Positions 1-8,269 of a DNA stretch of 64,000 bases are shown in pieces (position 1 is the stretch's first letter; every line of letters begins with the position of its first letter). A program made the position numbers and the translations under genes. Source of the DNA: JAJXWB01 sp965246795 (lineage in GTDB: Bacteria; Pseudomonadota; Alphaproteobacteria; Rhizobiales; Beijerinckiaceae); contig CBDFFN010000006.1 of NCBI GenBank assembly GCA_965246795.1, forward strand, positions 104,088 through 168,087. Direction: 5' to 3'. The notes under the pieces are model-generated. The model saw only the letters and a program-made list of their open reading frames with translations. It did not search any database and was not told where the DNA came from.

Positions 1-59
1 TTCCGGGATCGCTCGAATGCACGCGAATGCGTGTGTAAACCGAGCGAAATGGAGGGACG

Positions 60-671
60 ATGCTTTTCTACGACACCAGACTTGGACCCAATCCGCGGCG
101 CGTCCGCATCTTCCTCGCAGAGAAGGGGATCATGGTCCCGAAGGTCGAGGTCGACCTCGGTAAAATGGAGCAGAAGGGCGCCGATTACGCGAAAATCAAT
201 CCGTTGATGCGGACGCCGTCGCTCGTCCTCGATGACGGGACGGTGATCACGGAATCGGTCGCGATCTGCCGCTATTTCGAGGAGGTGCAGCCTGCGCCGC
301 CGCTGTTCGGCGAGGGCGCGGTCGGCCGGGCGCAAGTCGAGATGTGGCAACGCCGGTCGGAGCTGAGCTTCCTCATGCCTACGGCGATGGCGTTCCGGCA
401 CAGCCACCCGGCGATGGCGGCGATGGAAGTGCCACAGATTCCGCAGGTCGCCGAGAGCAACAAGCCGCGCGTTGCTGATTATCTCGAGGTTTTCGACCGG
501 CAGCTTGCGGACCACGAATTCGTGGCTGGCGACAAATATTCGATTGCCGACATCACGGCGCTCTGCGCTGCGGACTTTCTGCGCGTCGCGCGCATCAAGC
601 CGGGCGAGCATCTTGTGAATTTCGCGCGCTGGTACAAAGCCGTGTCGAACCGGCCAAGCGCTACGGCATGA
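60..671 (+). CDS. Glutathione S-transferase family protein
   Basis: A 203-residue cytosolic protein with a thioredoxin-fold N-terminal half (about residues 1-80, including a PNPRRVRIFLAEKG helix and the PSLVLDDG / ITESVAICRY segments that form the glutathione site) and an all-helical C-terminal half. GSTs conjugate or reduce electrophiles with glutathione; the substrate cannot be read here. The start is an ATG with a GGAGGGA ribosome site just upstream. It is the first of a run of plus-strand genes (UDG-like, YcjX-like, DUF697), 13 bases before the next start, so co-transcription is likely. Length and motifs fit the family; the subclass is not resolved. Confidence 0.9.
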   Translation: MLFYDTRLGPNPRRVRIFLAEKGIMVPKVEVDLGKMEQKGADYAKINPLMRTPSLVLDDGTVITESVAICRYFEEVQPAPPLFGEGAVGRAQVEMWQRRSELSFLMPTAMAFRHSHPAMAAMEVPQIPQVAESNKPRVADYLEVFDRQLADHEFVAGDKYSIADITALCAADFLRVARIKPGEHLVNFARWYKAVSNRPSATA

Positions 672-684
672 GAAGCGCCGCGGC

Positions 685-1350
685 GTGAAAGCAAACCGAC
701 ACGGGAGCGTTGCCCGAATCGCGCGCGACATCGCCGCGTGCCGTGTATGCCGCGATGCGCCGACAATGCCGGCTCCGCTGCCGCACGAGCCAAAACCGAT
801 CTTCCGGCTGTCGCGGACCGCGCGCATCGTGATTGCGAGCCAGGCGCCGGGCCTGCGGGCGCATGTCTCCGGCGTGCCTTTCAACGATCCTTCTGGCGAT
901 CGCCTGCGCGACTGGATGGGCGTCGATCGCGAAACGTTTTTCGACGCCGGCCAAATCGCCATCGCGCCGATGGGTTTTTGCTTCCCCGGCTACGACGCCA
1001 ATGGCGGCGATCTTCCGCCGCGACGCGAATGCCGGCCGCTGTGGCACGACCGGCTGTTCGCGTTGCTGCCGCAGGTCGAACTGGTGCTGGCCATCGGCGG
1101 CCACGCGCATGCTTACCATTTCGCGCGCCTCGGTCGGCCGTTTGCGCGCGGCGCCAAGGTCGACGAGACGGTGCGCCGCTGGCGCGAGTTTTCGCACGCG
1201 CGCCCAAGACTGTTCCCGCTGCCGCACCCGTCCTGGCGCAATTCTGGCTGGCTGAAGCGCAATCCGTGGTTCGAGGCGGAACTGCTGCCGGACCTGCGGG
1301 CCGAGATCGCAGCGCAACTTGCGCCGGTCGAAACCTTTTCGGCGGCCTGA
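685..1350 (+). CDS. Uracil-DNA glycosylase superfamily protein
   Basis: A 221-residue protein with UDG-superfamily landmarks: a first motif reading SQAPG near residue 53, followed by G-PF-DPSGDRLRDWMG, and a late PLPHPSWRN segment matching the HPS/HP motif that contacts DNA in this fold. The family excises uracil or other deaminated bases in base-excision repair. An N-terminal CRVC pair (about residues 19-22) recalls the Fe-S cysteines of family 4 enzymes, but a complete four-cysteine set is not obvious. The start is GTG at 685, 13 bases after the GST gene. The fold is fairly secure from the motifs; substrate range is not. Confidence 0.75.
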   Translation: MKANRHGSVARIARDIAACRVCRDAPTMPAPLPHEPKPIFRLSRTARIVIASQAPGLRAHVSGVPFNDPSGDRLRDWMGVDRETFFDAGQIAIAPMGFCFPGYDANGGDLPPRRECRPLWHDRLFALLPQVELVLAIGGHAHAYHFARLGRPFARGAKVDETVRRWREFSHARPRLFPLPHPSWRNSGWLKRNPWFEAELLPDLRAEIAAQLAPVETFSAA

Positions 1351-1387
1351 CGCGCCATTACGTCTGGTGCCTCCGTCAGGCGGTCCG

Positions 1388-2872
1388 GTGCCCATCCTTT
1401 CCGATCTTCTCTTCGAGGCGAGCGTCGCGACGCGCAGCCTGACCGACTATCTCACCGGCACCGGCCTGCGGCTCGGGGTCACCGGGCTTTCCCGCGCGGG
1501 AAAGACCGTGTTCATCACAGCGCTGGTTCAGAACCTCACGCGTCTGTCTGCTGCCAGCGTTGCCAACAAGCGGGCACTGCCTGTGTTCAGGGTTCACGCA
1601 GAGGGACGTCTGACGCGGGCAAAACTTGAACCGCAGCCCGACGATGCCGTGCCGCGCTTCGCTTACGAGGAACATCTTGCGAGCCTGACCGGCGACGACC
1701 GCATTTGGCCGCAATCGACGCGGCGCATCAGCGAATTGCGCGTGACGCTTGAATTCGAGCGGAAAGCGGGATGGCGCGGCGGCCCCGCTGAACTCACGCT
1801 CGATATCGTCGATTACCCCGGCGAGTGGCTGCTCGATCTGCCGCTGCTCGCGAAGGACTACGCGACGTGGTCGCGCGACATGCTGGATGCGAGTGCCGCC
1901 GCAGCGCGCGCACCGCTTGCCGCCGCGTGGCGTGGCGCGACACTGTCGCTCGGCGAAAATCCCGCTGGCGACGAGATTCTCGCGCAAAAGCTCAGCGCGC
2001 TCTACACCGACTATCTGCGTGCGAGCCGTGCGGATGCTTATTCATTGTCGACGCTACCGCCCGGCCGCTTCCTCATGCCCGGCGATCTCGAGGGTTCGCC
2101 AGCGCTGACCTTTGCGCCGCTGCCGCCATTGGCGGAAGGCGCGACACCCGCGTCGGGTTCACTGCACGCAATGATGGAGCGGCGTTACGAGGCCTACAAG
2201 ACTGTCGTCGTTCGGCCGTTTTTCCGCGAGCATTTTGCGCGGCTCGATCGGCAGATCGTACTTGTTGATGTGCTTTCCGCGCTGAACTCCGGCGCGGGTG
2301 CCGTGCGTGATCTCGAAACGGCACTATCGGAAGTGCTAATGGCGTTTCGCGCCGGTCGTAGCGGGTTTCTTTCGACGCTGTTTCGCCCACGGGTCGACAA
2401 GATTTTGTTCGCCGCAACCAAAGCAGACCATCTGCATCACACGAGCCATGATCGCCTCGAAGCGATCCTGCGCTTGATCACAGCGCGCGCTATCGCTCGC
2501 GCGGAAGATGTCGGCGCACGTGTCGATGTCATTGCGCTCGCCGCAGTCCGTGCGACTCGTGAAGCAAAAGTGCGTGAACGGGGCGCGGATGTGGATGCGA
2601 TTGTCGGCACGCCGCTCGCGGGCGAAGTCATCGGTGGCGAGACGTTCGACGGCCGCACGAATGCTGCCGTGTTTCCCGGGGAATTGCCTGCCGATCCGAA
2701 AGCCGCGTTGCGCGGCGATGCATTGGCGACACCGGTCGGCGAAGCGGACATGCGCTTCGTACGGTTTCGGCCGCCGATGCCTGCGCGCGCGGCAGATGGG
2801 GGTCTATTGCCGCTACCTTCGATCCGGCTCGATCGCACGCTAGAGTTTTTGCTTGGGGACAGGCTGCAATGA
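1388..2872 (+). CDS. YcjX family P-loop NTPase (DUF463)
   Basis: A 494-residue protein of the YcjX family, predicted nucleotide-binding proteins related to GTPases and usually paired with a YcjF/DUF697 membrane protein. The Walker A segment GLSRAGKT lies near residues 33-40, and a DYPGEWLLDLP segment about 120 residues later resembles a switch/Walker B region. I chose the GTG at 1388. An upstream in-frame TTG at 1319 would run into the UDG-like gene and add a tail of unlike composition. The stop overlaps the next ATG as ATGA, so translation of the two is probably coupled. In gamma-proteobacteria the family is linked to envelope stress; the biochemical role is not established. Confidence 0.88.
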   Translation: MPILSDLLFEASVATRSLTDYLTGTGLRLGVTGLSRAGKTVFITALVQNLTRLSAASVANKRALPVFRVHAEGRLTRAKLEPQPDDAVPRFAYEEHLASLTGDDRIWPQSTRRISELRVTLEFERKAGWRGGPAELTLDIVDYPGEWLLDLPLLAKDYATWSRDMLDASAAAARAPLAAAWRGATLSLGENPAGDEILAQKLSALYTDYLRASRADAYSLSTLPPGRFLMPGDLEGSPALTFAPLPPLAEGATPASGSLHAMMERRYEAYKTVVVRPFFREHFARLDRQIVLVDVLSALNSGAGAVRDLETALSEVLMAFRAGRSGFLSTLFRPRVDKILFAATKADHLHHTSHDRLEAILRLITARAIARAEDVGARVDVIALAAVRATREAKVRERGADVDAIVGTPLAGEVIGGETFDGRTNAAVFPGELPADPKAALRGDALATPVGEADMRFVRFRPPMPARAADGGLLPLPSIRLDRTLEFLLGDRLQ

Positions 2873-3915
2873 CCGACACTCCCCGAAAACCACGTGCATT
2901 CCGGCTCGACGACATCGCTGTCGACGACGAAGGGCGCGGGCGCCACGATGCTATTGTCCTGACGTCGCAGCCCGATGTTTTTGCGCCAGCGGTCATCGAT
3001 GCTGCCGAACCGGCCACTGACGAAGAAGCCGTCGAGGTCGCGCAAAAGAAGGGTTTGCTTTCGCGCACGTTGTTGTCGTGGGGTGGACTGTTCTGGTCGG
3101 CGCTTGGCGGTCTCGTGTCGATGGCGCTTGGCCTGTGGGTCACGAATGTCGTCGAAAGCCTCTTCGCGCGCACGCCTGCGCTCGGCTGGGTTGCCGTCGC
3201 GCTCGCCGGACTGGCAGGGCTCGCCGTCGTTGCGCTCGGTTTTCGCGAATGGCGTGCGATGGCGCGACAGCGGCATATTGCGAAACTTCACATTGCTTGC
3301 GCCGAAGCCCATGAAGCCGACGATCGCGACGGCGCGCGAATTGCGCTCGCAGACCTTGCGTCGCTCTATGCAGAGCGGCCCGACACGGCGCGCGCCCGCA
3401 CGCTCGTGAAAGAACTCTCCGCGGAAATCGTCGATGGGCGCGATCTGTTGGACATTGCGGAGCGTAACCTGATGGCATCGCTCGACGATGCCGCGCGGCG
3501 CGAGATCGCAGTGGCAGCGAAGCGTGTGTCGGTCGTCACGGCAATCTCTCCGCGCGCGCTGATCGATGTCGCCTTCGTCGCCGCGCAGGCGGTGCGGCTC
3601 ATCCGGCGTATCGCAGAAATCTATGGCGGCCGGCCGGGCCTGCTCGGATTTCTCAAACTTGCGCGCTCCGTAGGCGTCCATCTCACCATCACCGGTGGCA
3701 TGGCGATCGGCGACTCGCTCGTGCAGCAGGTGCTCGGTCACGGTCTCGCGTCGCGGCTGTCCGCGCGGCTCGGGGAGGGCGTGCTTAACGGCATGCTCAC
3801 CGCACGCATCGGTCTCTCTGCGCTCGCGGTGTGCCGCCCGATGCCCTTCGCGGCGCTCAAACAGCCGGGCGTCGCCGATGTCGCGCCGTTTCTGTTCAAG
3901 GACACGAAGGCCTGA
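2869..3915 (+). CDS. YcjF/TIGR01620 family membrane protein (DUF697)
   Basis: A 348-residue inner-membrane protein. The N-terminal 60 residues are polar and probably cytosolic. Two hydrophobic segments follow at about 68-90 and 103-125, and the C-terminal DUF697-type domain runs from about 225 (LIDVAFVAAQAVRLIRRIAEIYGG) to the end, with small-residue-rich amphipathic helices. It overlaps the YcjX-like gene by ATGA. That arrangement is conserved between YcjX and YcjF homologues and suggests the NTPase is recruited to the membrane by this protein. Family membership is clear; function is unknown. Confidence 0.87.
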   Translation: MTDTPRKPRAFRLDDIAVDDEGRGRHDAIVLTSQPDVFAPAVIDAAEPATDEEAVEVAQKKGLLSRTLLSWGGLFWSALGGLVSMALGLWVTNVVESLFARTPALGWVAVALAGLAGLAVVALGFREWRAMARQRHIAKLHIACAEAHEADDRDGARIALADLASLYAERPDTARARTLVKELSAEIVDGRDLLDIAERNLMASLDDAARREIAVAAKRVSVVTAISPRALIDVAFVAAQAVRLIRRIAEIYGGRPGLLGFLKLARSVGVHLTITGGMAIGDSLVQQVLGHGLASRLSARLGEGVLNGMLTARIGLSALAVCRPMPFAALKQPGVADVAPFLFKDTKA

Positions 3916-4418
3916 TGCAGAGGGAGCGCGACTCTTGCGGCTCGACGAACTTGGTGGGCGCTCAGCAAGCTTCGATGAAAGAACAGATCGTCGGTGCCTG
4001 GTTGCTGGTTGCCGTGGTGAGTGAAGCGGCCGATGGCGAAAAGGCCGAGCCGTTCGGCGCCTCCCCGAAGGGCATCATCATCTTCTCACCCGATGGCCGG
4101 TTTTCGCTTTTTCAATCGCGCGCAGAACTACCGAAGATTGCAGCTAACGATCGCGCCAAGGCGACCCCGGAAGAGGCACAGACCATCGTTGCCTCGAGCA
4201 TCGCGTATTACGGGTCCTATTCGATCGATGAGGCGAGCAAGGTGATGTCGATCGACATTGCCGCAAGCACCTATCCGAATATTGCCGCAGTACGCGATCA
4301 AAAGCGGATCATCAGCATTCTCACGGCGGAGGAACTTCGGTTCGACAACCCGAGGACGCCGAACGGCCTTACGCTCCGAACGTTTTGGAAACGCGCCGCT
4401 GGTTCCAAAGCTTTCTGA
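3915..4418 (+). CDS. Lipocalin-like domain protein
   Basis: A 167-residue protein resembling the lipocalin-like family (PF13924 type): IVGAWLLVAV near the N-terminus, GIIIFSPDGRFSLF in the second strand pair, and a YYGSYSIDE beta hairpin in the middle. No signal peptide is visible. The start is uncertain. ATG 3915 overlaps the previous stop as TGATG and has AAGG upstream; ATG 3975 (MKEQIVGAW) would remove a polar 20-residue head and fits the family start better. It is the last gene of the plus-strand run and converges with hemJ five bases later. The ligand is unknown. Confidence 0.72.
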   Translation: MQRERDSCGSTNLVGAQQASMKEQIVGAWLLVAVVSEAADGEKAEPFGASPKGIIIFSPDGRFSLFQSRAELPKIAANDRAKATPEEAQTIVASSIAYYGSYSIDEASKVMSIDIAASTYPNIAAVRDQKRIISILTAEELRFDNPRTPNGLTLRTFWKRAAGSKAF

Positions 4419-4423
4419 CGAGA

Positions 4424-4837
4424 TCAGAACGGCTTCACGATGGCAAAGATCAGGATCGGAAGAACGATCAGCACGCCGACTTCGTTAAAGACGCGGAAGA
4501 ATGTCGGACTGCGTCCGAGCGCGCCGTCGCGCAAGCGCCGCGTGTAGATGCCGCAGGCGTGGTGATAACCGATGAGCAGCACGACGAAGCCGAGCTTCCA
4601 GTGCAGCCATGTGCCGTCAATGCCGTAGCCGAGCCAGAGCGTGAGGCCAAAGGCGAGCGCGAGCGCCGCGAGGATCGTGCAGAAACGATAGAGGCGGTAC
4701 GCCATATCTTTCAGCCGCGCCGTGTCTTCGCTCGCGTTCTGCGCGGCAGAAATGTTCACGAAGATGCGCGGCAGATAGAAGATGCCGGCAAGCCACGAGA
4801 TGACGAACAGGACGTGGAATGTCTTGACCCAGAGCAT
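4424..4837 (-). CDS. hemJ: HemJ / CopD-family membrane protein (putative protoporphyrinogen IX oxidase)
   Basis: A 137-residue protein with four hydrophobic helices. The N-terminal pattern MLWVKTFHVLFVISWLAG-FYLPRIF contains the conserved His and is typical of HemJ; a lysine-containing WLHWKLGFV segment and a HHACGIYTRRL segment follow. HemJ oxidises protoporphyrinogen IX to protoporphyrin IX in heme synthesis in many alphaproteobacteria. GGAGG lies a few bases upstream of the ATG. It is transcribed alone toward the lipocalin-like gene. CopD-family proteins of other function share the fold, but length and N-terminus favour HemJ. Confidence 0.83.
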   Translation of the reverse strand: MLWVKTFHVLFVISWLAGIFYLPRIFVNISAAQNASEDTARLKDMAYRLYRFCTILAALALAFGLTLWLGYGIDGTWLHWKLGFVVLLIGYHHACGIYTRRLRDGALGRSPTFFRVFNEVGVLIVLPILIFAIVKPF

Positions 4838-4882
4838 GATGCCTCCGGGCGCTGTCTAGCAGTTCGCGACCGTCTTGCCGCC

Positions 4883-4947
4883 TGTCATTCCCGCGAAAGC
4901 CGGAATCTAGTCGTGATCTATGGATGCCCGCTTTCGCGGGCATGACA
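4883..4947. repeat. Palindromic intergenic repeat (ATTCCCGCGAAAGC type)
   Basis: A 65-bp inverted repeat between the divergent hemJ and SDR genes. The left arm TGTCATTCCCGCGAAAGCC pairs with the right arm GCTTTCGCGGGCATGACA with two mismatches, and the right arm holds its own hairpin GCCCGCTTTCGCGGGC. This is the widespread intergenic element whose chance translation reads MPAKAGIH...DSGFRGND in many proteobacteria. It may form a hairpin in the 5' leader of either gene. Confidence 0.8.
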
Positions 4948-4991
4948 TCGCGGGTTGTGATCGCTAGGGGTTGGTCAACAAGGAGACCCAC

Positions 4992-5771
4992 ATGGACCTC
5001 GGCATCAAGGGGCGCACCGCCATTGTTTGCGCCTCGTCGCGCGGACTCGGGCGCGCCTGCGCGACCGCGCTGGCGGAAGCCGGCTGCAATCTCGTCATGA
5101 ACGGCCGCGATGCCGGCGTGCTGGAGAAGACGGCGGACGAAATCCGCAAAGCCACCGGCGTGAAGGTGACGGCCGTCGCCTGCGACATCGGTCTGGAGGA
5201 GGGCCGCAAGGCGGTGCTCGGCGTCTGTCCGAACCCGGACATTCTCATCAACAACAACGGTGGCCCGCCGCCGAAAGATTTTCGGCAGATCACCCGCGAC
5301 GAAATGATCGTTGGGCTCGAGGCCAACATGATCACGCCGATCGCGCTGGTGCAGGCGGTCATCGACGGCATGGCGGAGCGCCGGTTCGGCCGCATCATCG
5401 ACATCACCTCGGCGTCCGTGAAGACGCCGCTGATCGGGCTCGATCTGTCGTCGGGCGCGCGCGCAGGCCTGACGGCGTTCCTCGCCGCGGCGGCGCGGCA
5501 GTTTGCCGACCGCAACGTCACGATCAATCACATCCTGCCGGGCGTGTTCGATACCGACCGCATCACCTCGGCCGGCGCGCGGCAAGCTGCGATGCGCAAT
5601 GTGACGCCGGAGCAATTGCGCGCCGAGCGGGAAAAGGGGATACCTGCAAAACGATACGGGCGGCCGGAAGAGTTCGGCAAGCTTTGCGCGTTCGTCGCCA
5701 GCGAACACGCCGGCTATATCACCGGGCAGAATTTCCTGATCGATGGCGGGGCGTTCGCAAGCGCGTTTTGA
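4992..5771 (+). CDS. SDR family oxidoreductase, atypical active site
   Basis: A 259-residue classical-length SDR with a nucleotide-binding start (IVCASSRGLGRACA) and an N-terminal DILINNNGG motif (NNAG equivalent). The usual YxxxK catalytic pair is missing: after the active-site serine strand (DITSAS) the position reads LSSGARAGLTAF, so neither Tyr nor Lys is present. A subgroup of FabG-like proteins has this form, and their activity is uncertain. AAGGAG lies seven bases before ATG 4992, which sets the start over an upstream TTG. The gene precedes an orphan amino-acid-type binding protein by about 100 bp. Confidence 0.85.
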   Translation: MDLGIKGRTAIVCASSRGLGRACATALAEAGCNLVMNGRDAGVLEKTADEIRKATGVKVTAVACDIGLEEGRKAVLGVCPNPDILINNNGGPPPKDFRQITRDEMIVGLEANMITPIALVQAVIDGMAERRFGRIIDITSASVKTPLIGLDLSSGARAGLTAFLAAAARQFADRNVTINHILPGVFDTDRITSAGARQAAMRNVTPEQLRAEREKGIPAKRYGRPEEFGKLCAFVASEHAGYITGQNFLIDGGAFASAF

Positions 5772-5870
5772 TCGTCGCGCCGACTAAGGTTGCGTTGCTC
5801 GCCCGTTCCATCTCGCTCGCCTTTGCCCTATGAGAGCGGCCGGAAACAACAAGAAACCCCGAGGAAACCG

Positions 5871-7016
5871 ATGTCACTCCCTTTCAGCCGCCGTCATTTG
5901 CTTGCCGCTTCGACCGCTGTCCTGCTGGCCGGAACGGCCGCGCCGGCGCTCGCCCAGAAGGGCGAGCCGATCACCATCGGCGCCGTCGAAATCCTGACCG
6001 GGCCGAACAACAAATACGGCATCGCGATCAAGAACGGCTTCGATCTCGCGCTCGACGAGGTCAACAAGGCTGGTGGCGTGCTCACTCGTCCGCTCGCCAT
6101 CGCCTACGAGGATTCCGCCGGTAACAAGGACCAGGCGATGAACGGCGTGCGTGCGCTCATCGGCCAGAAGAACGTGCCGATCATCCTCGGACCGACGTTG
6201 TCGAACGAGATGTTCGCCGCAGGCCCGATCGCGAATGGCCGCAAGGTGCCGATCGTCGGTACGTCGACGACGGCGAACGGCATCACCGCGATGGGCCCGT
6301 ATGTCTTCCGCACGTCGCTGCCGGAATCCGACGTCGTGCCGGTTACGTTGAAGACGGCGCGCGACAAGCTCGGCGTAAAGAAGGTCGCCGTCATGTACGG
6401 CAACGACGACGCCTTCACGAAGTCGGCCTACGACGTCATGAAAGACGCCCTCGCGAAGCTGAATATCGAAGTTCTTACGACAGAGACGTTCGGCGGCAAG
6501 GACACGGATTTCTCGGCGCAGCTCACCAAGATCAAGGCGCTGAACCCCGATGCGATCGTCGTCTCGGCGCTGGTCGAGGCGGGCTCGGGCATCCTGCTCG
6601 GCAAGAAGGCGCTCGGCTTCCCCGCGAAAGTTCGCGTCATCGGCGGTAACGGCCTTAACGCGCCGAAGATCGGCGAGATTGCCGGCGATGCGGCCGACGG
6701 TACGCTGGTCGGTTCGCCCTGGTTCATCGGCAAGAGCGGCGCGGCCAACGAGAAGTTCGTTGCCGACTATAAGGCGAAGTACAGCATGGAGCCCGACCAG
6801 TTCGCTGCGCAGGCCTACGATACGCTGCACATCGTGGCCAACGCGATCAAAGCTGCCGGCGCGCCGGAGAGCGAGAAGATCAAGGACGCGCTGCAGAAGA
6901 CCAAGTACACGGGCGTGCTCGGCTCCTTCTCCTTCACGAACGACCGCGATCCCGGCGATACTTCGGGCGTCGTCGTGCTTGAGATGAAGGGTGGCAAGTT
7001 CGGCGAGTTGAAGTAA
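5871..7016 (+). CDS. Branched-chain amino acid-type ABC transporter substrate-binding protein
   Basis: A 381-residue periplasmic binding protein of the LivJ/LivK type (peripla_BP_6). A signal peptide spans about residues 1-24 and begins with SRRHLL, a twin-arginine pattern, ending APALAQ. The mature part starts with ITIGAVEILTGPNNKYG and has the two-lobed family pattern (FGGKDTDFSAQLTKIKALNPDAIV; FAAQAYDTLHIVANAI). It probably binds an amino acid, amide or aromatic acid. No permease or ATPase genes lie nearby, so it must work with a transporter encoded elsewhere. ATG 5871 was chosen because the signal peptide begins there. Confidence 0.92.
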   Translation: MSLPFSRRHLLAASTAVLLAGTAAPALAQKGEPITIGAVEILTGPNNKYGIAIKNGFDLALDEVNKAGGVLTRPLAIAYEDSAGNKDQAMNGVRALIGQKNVPIILGPTLSNEMFAAGPIANGRKVPIVGTSTTANGITAMGPYVFRTSLPESDVVPVTLKTARDKLGVKKVAVMYGNDDAFTKSAYDVMKDALAKLNIEVLTTETFGGKDTDFSAQLTKIKALNPDAIVVSALVEAGSGILLGKKALGFPAKVRVIGGNGLNAPKIGEIAGDAADGTLVGSPWFIGKSGAANEKFVADYKAKYSMEPDQFAAQAYDTLHIVANAIKAAGAPESEKIKDALQKTKYTGVLGSFSFTNDRDPGDTSGVVVLEMKGGKFGELK

Positions 7017-7037
7017 GCCGCCTCGCATCACTTACTC

Positions 7038-7063
7038 GGGGTGCCTGCAAGCGCCGGCACCCC
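7038..7063. terminator. Hairpin between convergent genes
   Basis: GGGGTGCC and GGCACCCC form a perfect 8-bp stem with a 10-base loop in the 65-bp gap between the convergent binding-protein gene and the SnoaL-like gene. There is no T-tract, so it may act as a weak intrinsic terminator for either side or only protect 3' ends. Confidence 0.5.
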
Positions 7064-7081
7064 GCCGTGCTCTGGAAACCG

Positions 7082-7489
7082 TCAGCCTTTGCCCGGCGGT
7101 GGCCCTAGAACGCCGGCCTGATGGAGCATGGCGAAGCGATCGGGGACGCCCCAGTGCTCCGCCAGCTTGCCGGACTCGAACCGGCAGATGTCGAACACAT
7201 CGAACGACACGCTCTTTCCGGTACGCCGGTCGGTCGCGTGACCACGAAGTCTCGCCCACACCTTGTCACCATCCTCGATGATGTCTTCGACAGACAGACT
7301 GAGGTCGGCGTTGTTGGCGCGGGCAGCTTCGATCTGTCCCTTCAGTATTGCAGAGCCCGGTACATCGGTCTTCGAAAGATACTGATGCTCGATCAGGCCC
7401 GGTGCGCAGACCTCGTCAGCCACGGAAAGATCGCCCTGATTGAAACCGCGATCGATGATCATGCGGAATACGTCGATATTACTTGGCAT
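7082..7489 (-). CDS. SnoaL-like ester cyclase / polyketide cyclase family protein
   Basis: A 135-residue small alpha+beta-barrel protein of the SnoaL/NTF2-like group: MPSNIDVFRMIIDRGFNQGDLSVADEV at the N-terminus, EDGDKVWARLRGHATDR in the central strands, and FDICRFESGKLAEHWGVPD near the end. The last segment is typical of SnoaL-like ester cyclases. AAGGGGG just upstream supports ATG 7489. It stands alone and converges with the binding-protein gene. Many proteins of this group have unknown substrates, and none can be assigned here. Confidence 0.82.
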   Translation of the reverse strand: MPSNIDVFRMIIDRGFNQGDLSVADEVCAPGLIEHQYLSKTDVPGSAILKGQIEAARANNADLSLSVEDIIEDGDKVWARLRGHATDRRTGKSVSFDVFDICRFESGKLAEHWGVPDRFAMLHQAGVLGPPPGKG

Positions 7490-7568
7490 CGATACCCCCT
7501 TACAGGTCGCAAACGCCGCGTTCTCTAGATCAGCACGGCAAGCAGGTGAAGGAGGATTTGCCGCTCGA

Positions 7569-8171
7569 CTAAGTGCGACTTACTGCAAATTGTAGAATCT
7601 TTGCGGCTGCCTGACCGAAGGCCGCGTCGAGCGCCGCGGTAATCTCCGCCGCGCCGTTCGCCGGGGCAGGCGCACGGCCGGACGCGATCGTACCTTGCAC
7701 CGTCTTGCCCGTCTTCGATGTGAGCAATCGCACACCGATCTCGACGACCGCCTCGCCGGCTGCGCTGTCGATATCGAAGCGGCGTATCTCCAGCGACAGG
7801 ATGTAATCCGCGGCCATGCCTGTCTCGGCAACCGCCTGGAACAGGCGCGCGTTCTCGAAGCTTTGGATGACGCGACGCTGCACGAGTTGCGTGAGCTGGT
7901 CGGCCCATTGCGCGCCGGAGAGATAGGCGTAGTCGGAACCGGGTCTGCGGATCGCGATACGGTTCGACGCGATGATCTCGGGCGCGCTCGGCTCTTCGAC
8001 GGAAATCACGGCCTTGCGCGCCTGCACCGTCGTTGTCGGCGGCACCGCGCTTAGATCGTAATTCTCGAGCGCTCCGCCGGCGCAACCCGCAAGCAGCACG
8101 GGCAGGGCGATGGCGAAGACTGCACGCCGGCGCATACCGCGCGGCGATCTGGTCTTGCCGATTTCCCTCAC
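7569..8171 (-). CDS. ABC-type transport auxiliary lipoprotein (PqiC/LinL-like)
   Basis: A 200-residue outer-envelope lipoprotein. The lipobox LLAGC places the acylated cysteine near residue 30, followed by YDLSAVPP, the usual opening of the ABC-trans_aux domain (PF03886), and a late VQGTIASGRAPAPA region. GTG 8171 has GGAG six bases upstream; ATG 8135 is an alternative that keeps the lipobox. It is the last gene of the mlaE-mlaF-mlaD-like operon, where such lipoproteins link the MCE protein to the outer membrane. Family and context agree, so the role in lipid trafficking is well supported. Confidence 0.85.
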   Translation of the reverse strand: MREIGKTRSPRGMRRRAVFAIALPVLLAGCAGGALENYDLSAVPPTTTVQARKAVISVEEPSAPEIIASNRIAIRRPGSDYAYLSGAQWADQLTQLVQRRVIQSFENARLFQAVAETGMAADYILSLEIRRFDIDSAAGEAVVEIGVRLLTSKTGKTVQGTIASGRAPAPANGAAEITAALDAAFGQAAAKILQFAVSRT

Positions 8172-8269
8172 GCAAAACTCCACACGCACGTCACGCGAAT
8201 ACGAACGCACACAAATCGGCCGCGGGACTTAACGCATTGTTGCCCAAGCCACCGTCAGGGCCGGCATGG

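Noticed and set aside
2437..3741. Minus-strand open frame across the YcjX/DUF697 junction
   Set aside because: It crosses two well-supported genes and has no domain.
7525..8175. Alternative minus-strand frame over the auxiliary lipoprotein
   Set aside because: It is Arg-rich without a lipobox; the chosen frame has LLAGC and the auxiliary domain.
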